From positions 62,001-126,000 of the forward strand of contig JAQGEQ010000324.1 in NCBI GenBank assembly GCA_034620365.1: a stretch of 64,000 nucleotides of DNA, in the 5' to 3' direction. This document shows positions 50,701-63,060 of the stretch, in pieces; the first letter of the stretch is position 1; every line of letters begins with the position of its first letter. The DNA is from Pegea sp. RAD2-039. Taxonomy: Eukaryota > Chordata > Thaliacea > Salpida > Salpidae. The notes below the pieces were generated by a model. It searched no databases and had not been told where the DNA came from. It saw only the letters and a list, made by a program, of their open reading frames with translations. Both the position numbers and the translations under genes were made by a program.

Positions 50701-53700
50701 GAAATTTCATTTTAATGGCGTATAAAAGTTCAAGTTTAAATGACAACAGCTTTTACGAAATTCTAGAAGCAACAAGTCGTGAGTTTCCAACAAACTCCAG
50801 TGAGAACATTAGACTAGCTGAAAATCAAATCAAAGTTTTCCTTTTATCATATTACAAATATTCTTCTTTGCAAATAGTTCAGACATATTCATTGAACTTT
50901 GTATCAAATCACTTTCTTTAAGTTTTTTAGTTAGAAGAGATGAACACATTTGGCTGAAAATTAGGACTTGGCAGCAAAATTATTTTGTAGACAGATTTGC
51001 ATAGCAAACAAGAAAATTGTCAAAACCACTTTAACATTTTGAGTCTTCGAACTTTTAACTAATTAGTGAATTTCTGTTTGAGTCACAAAAATGAGTAATT
51101 CTTTTCAGGCAGCAACTCATATCAATGGTTCAAAGTTTGTTGTGTTATCTCATCACAATTAATCTTAACCAAAGATATTAATAGTTCCTACTGAAAACCC
51201 ACCAGTGTCATGAATTAGTCTTCTATTGAATTAGATAATTAATTTATTATCTTTTCTTTTGACAGATCGTAAACGCAATCAAATTTCAAAACTACTTTGC
51301 CAGTATATTCTTTCTCACTGCAATGTCGGTAGATAGATATGTTGCGGTGGTTTATGTTGTTACATCTGTAAAATACCGAACAAGTCGTAACACATTTTTG
51401 GTAAATATCTTGAAATTAATTAGATTATAATTACCTCTAAGATTGAAATTCTATTATAAATGTTAAGATCAAGTGAACTTTTATTTAACGGTTTATATTG
51501 TTTTTTGACTTTTTTTAACAAATACATTATGAATACAATTGGAATATTTTTTTTGATCTATTTTAAGTTTGATAGAGTAGTATTAAGGTTATTCAAAGTT
51601 ATTATTAGGATACTTTTACGCTTATCTAGACTCAATGGTGCCTTTTACTTAGAAATGTTCTATTATATTAAGAACTATGAATATTAAAACAATTCCATTT
51701 ATAGTTTCCTGGCTTGGTACTTATGAATGTACAGCAATTTATTAAAGTCGTGATAAAGTCTTTTCAGATATATAGCTTCAAGTTTATAAATTGTTTAAGT
51801 TTTTGTCGAATGATGATATTCATTTTAGGTTTGTTCTGCTATTTGGATCTTATCATTAGCAATGGTTGTTCCTGTCTTTATGAATATCTATATTGATCCA
51901 AGTTAGTTTTATTTTCCAAACTTTTGAAAGTTTTAACGCTGCAGTATTAGTGGAAACAACTAAAAAATATATCTGTCAAATATATATGTATCGATGAATA
52001 TTTTATTTGTACAAGCTTTAAACGGCTAAAAGAACTTTTCATCAAACTTACAGCTTGTTTGTGTGTCATGCAAAGATGTATAAATCGCATATAAATTTTT
52101 CTTTCAATTTGACTTTTTTTAGCCGGAGTCTGTATATTAAATTTCAAAGATGATACCGGATGGGAAGGGTATGAAAACACCTCACTCTTAAGTGATTTCA
52201 CCGATGCTAACGAGGATTGTAAAAAGATACTAGATTACATGTACGGAGAGCCAATTATTACCCAGCCTGCGCTTGTTGCTGATTACGACTACTGTGAGTA
52301 TTAAAGAAGACAAGTTGATATTAAACAGCTGTAAACATTAAGAAATCATAAGTTCAAGAGCTCCTTAACGATTGACTTCTGTTACTTGAGAGTAATTAAG
52401 TCCTGTCGGTTACACAAAAATGATTTTTTTATTTTTTCACAGATCAACAATTTTATTTAAAACGATTAGAAAACTCACTAACATATGTATATGTACAAAA
52501 TCCAACAGTTAAAATACTAGTAATATTTTTGTATAAAACGTTATGGTCGAAATTTGCGTACATACTCTTAATCTAATATTATAAAAGTGAAATTATAAAT
52601 TATTTCTTGAAGTTACAACTTTACAATTATTAACTAATGACTTTATCAGTATATTTTATCTACAATAAAAAAGAATTAATGTTGTAAGCAATCATACTTT
52701 TCAAGTAAAGTGATTATATAATGATAAAAACAAAGCAAGTGTAAGTCTGTTACTTATCACTTGTAACTTTACAGATAACATTACTGGTAGTGGTCTGCCA
52801 ACCTTTGTATCTGCATTCAGCGAGCAAGACTTCATTAATAGCGTTTTAAACAGAAGTGATGAAGAATACTTTTGTTCTCATGTTAATCATGGGTTTTTTC
52901 GGACCTACATCTATTTCATTTTCGTTTGTGGGTTTGTAATACCTTTTACAATCATCACTCTTTGCTACACATTAATCGTGATGAAAATCTTAAAACCAAC
53001 CGAGATGAAGACACGTTCACTACAGGTAAACCAGTTATTTCTTCTATAACTTTCAAATAGTTGGCATTACTAAACTTTTCAGCAATATTATCCGGCTTAA
53101 TATTAAACCTTCAAATTGAATTTACGGCTCAAAGTTGTACGACCTAAAATTGAATTTTGTAAATTAATTTTACATGTTAAACTAGATACTTTTCGCAATC
53201 ACTAGCTGTAAATAATTTTCCAATAAAGTTTTCTTCTATTATTTGAAGTATAACCCAGATGCTATATGAGCCTATTAGATAAATATCTAATTACTCGAAT
53301 ATGATCTCGTTTACCATCTTTACTAGCCAACAGATATGACAGCAAAGACATTACAATTATTTATTACTTGCTGTGTTTATCTAAATGGCTTTTAAAATCT
53401 TCTCATTACTTTTCAGACAACTTTTATAAAAACTAAATTGAAATGATCTATTTAAAAATTAGATTTATATTACCACAAAGCAAACTTTTTATCCACAACA
53501 AAATGATATTTTCATTGATGTTTTATAAGTGCTTTAGTTAAAAGTAATAAATTACTTGAGTCTTAGCAAGTATAAGAAAACGTAAATTAGAAAGTTGGTC
53601 ATGCATAGCTTCTTACAGTTACTGATGAAGTCATTCTTTCAATGATCTTTTTTGAGTTTACGAAACTTTTTACGCAGCTAAATACCAGAATAGAACGCAA

Positions 53701-55162
53701 CAATAGTAGTTATCACAAAAAGGCCACACATTTTATACAATGCTTGCGACTCAATTTGTCCACAAAAATTTATTATATATAAAACTTTTTCTTACCACTC
53801 TATAATCAAGTTACCGAATTACATTTTATGTAAGTTAATACTGTGAAATAAGTGTCAAGCTAAATCATTTATTTCGTACACATTGTATCACATCACATTT
53901 TTACTAAGATATCATTTTACTGTTCGTATAACAATAAGTAGCAAAGTTCATTTGAGATTATTCCCACACTAGTAGTAACCTGATATTTTACGTAGCTAGA
54001 ATCGCCTATCAAATCATGGTCATTACTCTCATCAACGGAGCAAATGTTATCATAGAAATTGAAAGCAACTAATTGGTTAAAATACTTGATTGTTTCTCTA
54101 GGCTGAACGTAAAAGACGTAAAGTAACTCGCATGGTGATTGCAATGGTTCTTTGTTTTTTCTTTTGCTGGCTTCCGAATTATGTCTTCCATATGATTAAG
54201 ATGAAAGGAATAACACTTAATATGATGCATTGTAATCTCATACGCGATATTACTTTTATTTTGGCGTTTGCAAACAGGTAATTTAAGGTTTTAGTCAAAT
54301 GTTTTTTAGCCAGTTAATAATTTTGCTAGCTTTAAAGTTTCAAAAATTTCTTTGTTTGATAAAAAGAAAACCGAAAAATATTTTCAGAATAAACTATTTC
54401 TAAAATAGTTTCTGTAAAAAATTGACAAAAACTAAATTTCTGAAACTTTAAATGAATAAAAGTTTATTTCAGAAATAACAACTAAAAAATGTTGGCATTT
54501 TTAACGGATAGTTAATAAAGTTTGATTTTTTAGTCTAACAGTTGATAGTGAAAAATGACACCAAAATTGTAAACGTTTTTACAAACTTTCAAACGCAGCT
54601 GCTTCAACCCTATTCTTTACACTTTTCTCGGCCACAACTTTCGAGAAAGATTGCGTAGAAGTATGACTATCACTCTTCGATCGTTGACTTTATCGACATT
54701 CACCAAGTATACCTCCAACAACCACACTACTAGGTTAGTTGATTTACTAATATAAGCAATTGTTTCATTGTTTATTGAAAGTTTCACGAGAAGAGTACAG
54801 CTTGAATTGCATTTTTTTCTGTGTAATTTGTTGAACATTTTGTAGCCGAGCCGAAACTCATCATCCTTCGTGCAAAAGAGCAGAACCTAACATATATGAA
54901 AGCCACGAACGACCAAAGAACAAAACGCTCCCTTATAAAGTAAGTTTTGTTTCTGCTTTTGTTGAAGTTAAATTAGCATAAAATGAGAAAGTACCATTGA
55001 GTAGCAATTCAAATTTTGTAATGAGTCATCTTTATAAAGATAAATCTCATTAGATTGACTTGTTTGCATTGATTAAATTTGAAGAATCAAATTAATTACT
55101 TTTAAATTAAACAGAAGGTGGAAGAAGCCGATTTGGGGCAAAGACTGATTGATGAAAATTGA
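47793..55162 (+). CDS. rhodopsin-class peptide GPCR, somatostatin/allatostatin-C/opioid receptor type
   Basis: Plasma-membrane neuropeptide receptor, probably Gi/o-coupled by family. Ten exons join in phase: 47793-48044, 48235-48396, 51266-51400, 51829-51901, 52123-52293, 52775-53025, 54102-54277, 54599-54733, 54846-54939, 55115-55162; 1497 nt, 498 residues. The N-terminus (1-65) has NxS/T sites (NIS, NIT, NCT). TM1 has GNGLVLFVI; TM2 [30 protein letters not shown] carries the TM3 disulphide Cys; TM3 ends SVDRY (DRY at 161-163). TM5 is near 306-334. TM6 begins [10 protein letters not shown] and has CWLP (370-373), and TM7 has CFNPILY (NPxxY at 409-413), then an FRERLRR helix 8. [17 protein letters not shown] and [10 protein letters not shown] are typical of the somatostatin-receptor group. 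The second extracellular loop is about 100 residues, far above the family's usual 20-30. The exon 1 donor is GTCGGT, chosen because it gives perfect TM1 continuity. Confidence 0.93.
48397..51265 (+). other. 2.9-kb receptor intron 2, holding a candidate nested ORF
   Basis: It separates the TM2/ECL1 exon from the TM3 exon. Mostly A+T-rich. At 50715-50921 a 68-codon ORF from an ATG reads [20 protein letters not shown] and continues with charged, non-repetitive sequence up to residue 41 (RLAENQIK), where GTTTTC could be a donor. The rest looks like ordinary intron. Confidence 0.5.
53026..54101 (+). other. receptor intron 6
   Basis: 1.1 kb between the TM5 and TM6 exons, from GTAAAC to CTCTAG. No exon or element recognised; the minus-strand frame at 53917-54144 is antisense to the intron and exon 7. 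Confidence 0.65.
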
Positions 55163-58100
55163 TGAAATCGTCATTATCTAACTGCCTATCAACTTGAAAA
55201 TGTGCTTGAAAACATCAAAGAACAAATTTTCATTTTTTCATTGATGTCGTACCAATATCTCATCATGATTCTTATCAATTATATCGATCTTTTTGTACAG
55301 CCTTTAAAGATTTTATGTGAAAATTGTGGCTAATGTTAATACTGAGTGTGTTGTAAGTTCACAGCAATATCATCTTTTTTCATTAAAACACCCATTCTTC
55401 AGAAGATTGAAAACTTTTCAACAATATTTTGATTTAAAGAAATTAGTTTTTACTTTTATGTTTGCTATATTACATTTTAGCAACAATTTTCTTCTTCCTT
55501 ATATTGTGACGTCTTTCGTATGATTGGCTTTCCAATGTTGTATAAACTTATTCATTTGTGAAGTATAAAATACATCAACACACCAACAAATAAAACTAAA
55601 TAATCTTATAAAGTTTTTTTTCATCGTTAACTTTAAAGCTTCAATTAATTTCTGGTAGATTTACTAAACAGAAGTCCCTTTAATCTTCAATCATATTCGG
55701 AAAATCTTATGACAATAAAAGCTTTTAAATTTGATATTTAGAATTTTAGCTTTTGGCACCACCCAATCGCGCTTACCATAAAAAATGTAAATCAAGTCAT
55801 TCAAGCTCTTACTAAACAGAGGTACAGCTTTCATAGTTACTTTTTTAATCGAATAAATATTGTTTAATTAAAAACCTTGTTAAAAAGCCAATTTGTTTAA
55901 TTAAACAGTTGGTTCTTGGTAATTAAACAGGGTTGTTCAAAGAAGCAGTGGTTTTTTGCTTAATAAAGTAAATGTTGATTTTTTAAAAGGTTAAAGAAAT
56001 ATTTTTGAGCAAGTTTACATGAACCGTATAACTAAACTCAATTTAAATAAATTTGAATAAAAATTCATCAAACTTGAAACAAGTGTGAGTCACTGATGAT
56101 GATATAGTTTTATTCCAGCTCTAAACCTTTAAAATAAGTTCTTCAAGTACAAAATATTAAAAGAACGGATGTCACAATACTAAAAATTAAGGGTAAAAAT
56201 ACTTTTCATTACTTGGCCTGAATTAATGACTTTACGTAAACTTTTTTGAGTATTCAAATAATTAGTTAGTTGATAAAATTAATATTCAATTTTTATTATT
56301 TAGAGTAATGTAAAAGGCTAGCTTTATGCCAAAACAGTCATTTTTAATTTAAACTACACTAAAGTAACAATAAGTTGAAAATGAAACAAAATTTTGAAAT
56401 ACTTAAAGGCGGGCTTAAAGTATAAGGTTAATAATTTATGAATGGTAAGCTAATTGAATAGTTATTTGAACTAAATTAAACAGATTGACCTAATTAAAAG
56501 TCTGATAACTTAATTAATAAGAAACTTAAATCCCCAAACACCAACCTTAGGTTTAGTTTTCAAGTTTTTATGTAAAATGAAATTATTGAAAATAAAAATA
56601 CTTAGTATAAATTCATACATATTTTCTAAGTAAAACTAACATAAACACAAAATTGAAAAATGTTTATAAAAGCTGGCAGTTTAATAGATTGCAAATATGA
56701 AAGATTCACATCACATCTCAATAATCTTCATTCTACATAAGGGTAAGTTGTCTTAATGTGTAGAAAAATTCACAAATCAGTTAAAAGTAAAAATAAAAAC
56801 TTATATTTAAATGGATGCTGATTAAAATACCAAACTTACCTCAAAAATAGCTATAGAATTGTTTGTTTGCAACTTAAGACTTAAAATTTCAACGGCATAA
56901 AAAAGAATGTAAATTTTCTATTTTGTTTAAATTCTGATTTATTTTGCTAATATATTTCAAATAAAATAAAGAAATTTAAAAAATATCATGGCGTTGATTG
57001 CTCATTAAAAATTTCAGCTTTTTAAATTTAAGTTTAAAATTATGATTAATCTCAAAATGTTTGATTTGATCCAGCTTTGAACTATTTAAGTAGCAGATAA
57101 TCTAATTATTTCACTTGATTGCTTAATTCTTTGAAAATGTTTCTTATAAGAATTTTTAAGTGTTAAAAACTTGATAGATAATATTAAATTTTTTTAAAGG
57201 TCACTAATTGTTATATGTCTTAAAATTTCACTTAAATAAAAAATAAAAATTTGCAAAAACTTGTTGAAAATAAAAGCTATTCAAAGACTAATGCTTCAAG
57301 TCTTACCGCAAATGTTATTTTTTGCTCTGTTTTATCAAAACTTCTCTTGTACTTGTGTAGAGAAAACTAAGATAAAGAAAATTTAGGTCAAAATTTGGAC
57401 ATTTTAGAATCTAAATTCGATGTTGATTATTTAAACATTAAACAGAGGCATCTTTTTACGCTAATAATAGTTTGAAATAGTTAAACTGAATAAAATATTG
57501 AATTAAAAATACTTTAAACGTAATTCCTATTGTTTTAAAACTTAATTTTGTAAAAATTTTAACTAAACTTCACCAAAAACCTGAGAGTTTCTTTTAAAAT
57601 GAAAGTAAGAATAATAAAATCTATAAATGATGTTGCCACTATACTTTATTGTAAGTTCATTTACAAATTTGTCTTTGATACGAAATATATCTATCTATAA
57701 ATTTGTATTTATTTATAAACGAAATTAAAAATTCATATAATGGTATTTAATATTTAAGTTAGTATCATAACAGATAAAAAAAATCAAAGGAAATATTTTT
57801 TCTAAATTTACCACCAAATTTTATTTTGTAAAATATTAAGCACATATTGTAATTAGCAACGCTATCTTTCGAGCAGTTGACTTAGTGTAAATACTTTTTT
57901 TTATAAATTGACTTTAAAACTTAGCTTAACTTTAAACAAAAATCTTAGTTGTTCTTAAATTTTCTATCTATGACTAAGGCTTACATTGTTTAGTTAATCA
58001 AAACTACTTTTACTCTGAAGAAAAATATTTATGAAAATAAAATAAAAACTTTTACCGGAAAGCAAATGTAAACACAGTACTTGGGTTTCACAACTTTTAT

Positions 58101-58221
58101 TTAATTATTTAAAATCAACTTTTGAAATATAAAGAGCTGTTGATGAAAACTTGAAGATAGTTAATTATAATTATAAAAATAATTTATATAAACCGATATA
58201 AAAAAATATATCAATTTAAAT
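55163..58221. other. 3' flank of the receptor and gene-poor DNA
   Basis: Contains the receptor 3' UTR, with a possible AATAAA at 55589-55594. Beyond that it is A+T-rich without any gene or repeat I can support. Confidence 0.55.
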
Positions 58222-58307
58222 TTATTTGTGAGAATGTTTTTTAGCAAGAAGTGCTCTCTCCAGGTACTTCGTGTTTGTTGTAATAAATGTTGTGATAAAT
58301 AAATAAC
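58222..58307 (+). mobile_element. solo LINE 3' tail, same family as the 28733-30660 element
   Basis: 58222-58307 aligns with the reverse complement of 28733-28808. Shared blocks in order are TTATTTGTGAGAATG, TTTT-GC-AGAAGTGCTCTCT-CAGG, then TTGTAATAAAT and a final GATAAATAAATAA-type tail. No reverse-transcriptase text lies upstream, so this is a severely 5'-truncated insertion, or a short element that borrows the LINE tail. It sits in plus orientation, opposite to the larger copy. Confidence 0.82.
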
Positions 58308-60120
58308 TATAAGAAATATTTAATATTCTCAACTAGCTTTGTTAAATAAAAGAAATGTTTTTAATAACAAATGTATTATGTACAAACATATCATTTACTT
58401 TTATTTGAACTGGGCAAGGCCATTCGAAAAGATCATATGAAGATTACTAAACTGATTTTAATGAAATTACAAGTGTCTGAATAAGATTTAATGAAAAAAA
58501 GATTTTACAACCAAACATAGGATTTTAAAAAAGCATAAAACAGATTATAAGCTACAAATAAGTTTAATAAACTTATGACTAAAGATGAATTTTGTTAAAC
58601 TTTTATCTAAAGTTCGAAATGATGTTTTAACAGCGTGCTGATAATTCTGGTTCTATTGAACAGCTCAATAACACGGTTTGTAATATAAGCTGGAGTTTAT
58701 ATTAAGTCTTTTTTATTTCATATTTTATTAAAAGATAAAACCTTAAAATACACTCATAAGCAGTAAAGAAAGTACAATTTCGAAATTGAGGTAAAACCAA
58801 TATTAGTGATTATATAAATAAATTTTATGAATAATGGGATTATTAATAATATAATTAATGTTAATTATGTTTCACACTGCTTAATTAAAGCTTTTGTAAG
58901 ATTTCTTATCAAGTTTGCTAAAAAGCAAAGAAGAAAAAAATTTTAGGGTTAAATTATTAAAAAATAGTAAAGTTTACAATTATTAAGTTTAGCAGCTTAC
59001 ATAATATTGATATAATCGATTTAATTCATATTTAATTTTGATAAGTTAATCTTGCAATGCTGGTGGGTTTGTCACGGAAATTTATCAACAAACTTTACAA
59101 AATTAGCTGAGTCAAATTTTGCAACAAACATCTATCCTGAGCACCAACTTAGCATAGGCGGTATAAAGGTTAGCCAGATAAACAGCTCAAAAACATTTAT
59201 TCTCAGAAAAAGTTTTAATGCTCAATGAAGAAACAGCAATAAAGGATGTTAAGAATTATACTTGCGATAAATTGGTTCTAATTTCACAAGGATTGTACGT
59301 TGGTCGAATAACAGTATTTAATTCAATTATGCTCGTTTTTGTAATATTTCTTATCATTTTAACCACTCTTTCTTAAAATAAGATCAAACGTTCGTAATAA
59401 ATCTTCGAAATTGTTTAACTATAGAAAAGATAAAGTAGTGAAAATGAGTTCTAGATATATGATCGTTGCTTAGAGTGTTATGCTTAAAATTAAATATTAT
59501 CACTGAAAGAGAACATTTGATTAATCAAAATTTGGTATGTATAACGTCCTTGTCATTTTGAATTAGTTTTTGCAGTGATTTTTCACCATAAGTCAAACTA
59601 GGAGAAAAAAATTAAGTAACTTTAGTGTAATAAAGCAGTTTCAAAAGAAGTTGATTGACGATACATTGTAGAAAAATGAAAATTTAAAATAAAACAGATT
59701 AGTAATTTATCAATGAAGTAATCTCTATTCGAACAGATCCATTAAAAATATAATATATTTTTATTAAAAAGCTATCTCATGAAAAACATTGTTTAATAAA
59801 TCACACAATAAAATGTTTACTTCTTTAGTGTTTGTCATTGAGCATGAAAAAATTAAAGTTTTGATTTGGTTTTTGACCCTGTAAAGATTGTTTGACCAAT
59901 AGCAAAAAGCTTATAGCATGACGACGGAGAAAGCTGTAATGGTGATTTAAAATAAATATTTTTTGTAAATCTTTCTAATGGCTTGTATAGATAAATTAAA
60001 TAAAAGTTTAATAAAGATTTAGGATAGTATAATAATATTTCAACCAATTTTAACAGCTTAAAGATGATAAAAAGAGAAATATATAATCTTGTGACTTCAC
60101 AAAAATATAGTTTTTTGAAT
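58308..60120. other. gene-poor DNA with one small ORF
   Basis: A+T-rich. The only candidate is a 52-codon ORF at 59218-59376 (annotated separately). The minus frame at 59853-60047 is not convincing. Confidence 0.5.
59218..59376 (+). other. candidate small ORF, 52 aa, with C-terminal hydrophobic segment
   Basis: ATG at 59218 to TAA at 59374-59376. Residues 1-30 are mixed and charged (NEETAIKDVKNYTCDKL), and residues about 31-51 form one hydrophobic stretch (ITVFNSIMLVFVIFLIILTT), a tail-anchor-like layout. The frame is open upstream to 59182, so it could equally be a last exon. I found no convincing upstream exon. A+T-rich DNA easily encodes hydrophobic runs, so confidence is low. Confidence 0.2.
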
Positions 60121-60123
60121 GAA

Positions 60124-60465
60124 CTTCAGGCTGGGAGGGAGTTGAGGACCACACTTCCTTCATACTTTTGCATGAGATTTTGTGGAGAGTGGCTAAACTC
60201 CCTCACACTTTAAATCCGGTGTCTTAAGACCAGTGACCTGGGACAGTGACATCGAGGTCAACAGATCGTAGATTTTTGTCTGGTTTACTCTAATGGCATC
60301 TAACTATTTACCCATATTTGCCCAAAATTGGGAAGATACTTTTGACTATACTTATTAGCTAGTGGTGTTATGTAGATCGTATCGTCGGTAACAAGCTGGG
60401 ATTTGAGCCGATGAATGCAAAACACAACGAATTAACAACTGATCGACTTATCCATTCTTCTATCT
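60124..60465 (-). mobile_element. tRNA-derived SINE-like element, minus strand
   Basis: About 340 bp of distinctly higher G+C in an A+T desert. On the minus strand the start resembles a tRNA. An A-box-like TCGATCAGTTG (60446-60436; tRNA style TAGCTCAGTTG) is followed 26 nt later by a B-box-like GGCTCAAATCC (60409-60399; consensus GGTTCGANTCC), and then by an unrelated body to about 60124. No long ORF. The element structure is inferred from the two boxes and the composition shift; I cannot see other copies in this window. Confidence 0.55.
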
Positions 60466-62240
60466 CGTCACATATTACTTTCAAATTATTTCCAGTTAAT
60501 TCTATATACTTCAAATTAATGTAGCAATTGCTCAGTGAAAGATGTAATCATTTCCTTTTGACAAATACTGAGAAGTATGAACCAAATCAAAATATAACTC
60601 ACATTGTGCAGTTAAGTTAGCTTTAAATCACCCAACAAAAATGCTCACTAAGTTAAAGCGTCAGCAAATTTGTAAGAAATTTCATATCAAAAGGAGTAAG
60701 AAAATTGATAAACAAAATGTTTAATGTTGTTTCAGTTTAATTTGTTAAATTAAAGACTTTAGTATAGATTTTAAAAGATGTCTTTTTTAGTGAGCTTCTT
60801 TGTAATATAAATCTGTTTAAGTTTGACAGTTTTAGTAAGCAGTTTAAACTCATACTTATCAAAGTCTACTTTAAAATACATTTAAACTCATGATAGATAT
60901 AAGCCTGAATGAAAAACAATAATGATTGGGAAAATATTATCTCTGACATTTATGTTTAGACTTGCAAACATATCCATTCATGGTAAGATAAATTTATTTT
61001 TTATTGTAAATAAGGAGATGTAACGAAGCAATAATATTTTAGTTTACAAGTAATCTTTTTTCATAACTTCTGTTTTTATTCGTAATTATTTTGAAAAATA
61101 GAAAGATAAAGATGGGCATACAATGAATACGAAATACTACCTTAATTAGAATTAGCATTTAAAGACCTAAATCTCTTGAATAAGATTTTTACTGAGACGT
61201 TCAAAGTCTAAAGTTCTTCGCTACAACAGTAATCTGATTATCTAGTTGATTGATTACTATGAAATGAATCGAAAACTTTGAGAGTCTTTCATGTTGTTTT
61301 GAGCTTTTATTGAAGAAACCATTTAACATTCCAAAAACATTTTTACGTGTCTTTAAAAATTTGCTTCATTAATAAAATTCTGTAATTGCTGCTTCAAAAT
61401 AATTCTCATAAATGATGTTTAGAATTCTTTCAAGATTTACTTAACTACATATTGTCAGCCCGATTCGTACATCTCATAATTTTGCTTGAATAAACTGTAT
61501 AAACTTATAATTGATAAAAGATTTCATGATAAAGTTAGCTTTGTAAAAATAAATATAGCTTTGCTAAAATTAAATGAATAAAAGTTTAGTAATAAAAGAT
61601 ATTTGATACCATTGTTTCATTACTTTAAAGTTTATTGTAAGATTGTGTGTAATAAGATATTAAAGCTCACAAGAACTATATAGTTATAAAGTTTGATTGT
61701 TATAAGTATTTATGATTTGAGTGAAAAGTTTAATTTCAAAAGCTGTTTATTTCAAGCACCAGAAATTTAACTAAAAATCCTATGAAACATAACCATCAAA
61801 AGTTTCCACACTACTGACTCATTAAAAAGATTCGAAAATCAAAATCGTTAAAGTTTTTGATATAAAATATTAATGATGTGTAATAATGATGATAATAATA
61901 AGATTCCATACTCTAATTTCTATCAAACAAACAAACCAACATTAAAAATGTAATATTCATAATAATAGTCAATATAAAAAAACTTATTTGTTCATGAAGA
62001 TTTAATTTTGCAGACTGATAAGTTATATAGAAAGAAACTGTTGTAAAGTTTTTAGTAATCTCTTATAAATTTACATTTTATTTCAACCTAGAATCATCTC
62101 TTGCATGATAAGAATAAATGCACATGATAAGAATTTGTTGACTTCAACATTTATCTGATATTTAAAAAAGTATTTCTTAACATTATTATTAGTATATCTT
62201 ATATCTGAGTAGATTTTACGGCTAATACAAAAGACTTTCA

Positions 62241-63060
62241 CGTCTAGATGAACGGCTTCCACCATCAAGTCCTTGACTCTTTAAAAGCATTGTCTAACTC
62301 CTCATTCAAACTTTTTTTGTTGGGACTGAGCAGACTGCAGCCAGATACAAGTAGGTCTCTTAAGGAGTTAAGTGAATTTTCAAACACTTTGATTAAACCG
62401 AAACAGGTTTTCACGCAAGCTGTTCTCCTTCGGTTGAAGCAAATCATATTTAAACGGTTAGAAAGCTCAGATGATGAGAAATTTAATATTTTTCCGTCAA
62501 TTTCCATTCAGGTCTGCATCATATTATACCGCATTGTTTGCACAGCTTTTTACACTTGAAGTTTTCTATAGTTGCGTTGAAGCGATAGTTGTAGCTGTCT
62601 CCAAATGATAAGAAACTCTTTGGCAGATGCGTGCATCTATAGCGACCAAACCGTGTTTAGAAGCTCTTCATCTTCTTTAAAAAAAAAGTATAAATTCTGG
62701 GCGTCGTTAAAGTTCTGTACGTGTTGAGAGGAGCTCTATGGAGGTAAAATGGTGACTAGCTGACAAAAGTTAATAATATTTGTTCACAAGGGAGCCAGAC
62801 CATCTTTTGATCACGTTCATCTCTTTTTAGACCTTTCTCTTGCTGCTAGTGGATGGAATTGGTGTGCGAAAAGTACCTTCTCCAAAGGCAAAGGGTCGGT
62901 CCTTGCCACGTTTAGATTTAGCATGAAAGTTACTTGTAGATGGTTAACTACTCGTACGTGGAAAGTTAACTGGTGTGACGTATTTAAAGTAAAATAAGAT
63001 TGTTTTACCCCATATGTAAATGTCATTTGAAGGCAAGTAATTGTGCGCAACCTGTTTAAG
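62241..63060. other. GC-richer island with competing ORFs on both strands
   Basis: Richer in G+C than its surroundings and open in several frames. Plus: an ATG-initiated ORF at 62248-62559 (MNGFHHQVLDSLKALSNSSF...). A further plus frame is open at about 62765-62996. Minus: 62265-62507 (ending KKSLNEELDNAFKESRT), a cysteine-containing piece near 62530-62650 and a basic piece near 62827-62940 (KSKRGKDRPFAFGEGTFRTP). None joins to another with matching splice phase, and in-frame stops interrupt the longer minus reading. A decayed coding sequence or mobile element is the simplest reading. I recognise no domain. Confidence 0.35.

Noticed and set aside
51460..51896. Open frames between receptor exons 3 and 4
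   Set aside because: They lie in intron 3 or overlap exon 4 in a wrong frame; the true exon 4 is 51829-51901.
60395..60453. Functional tRNA gene on the minus strand
   Set aside because: Only A-box-like and B-box-like strings are present; I could not build a proper acceptor or anticodon stem, and it continues into an unrelated body, so a SINE-like element fits better.
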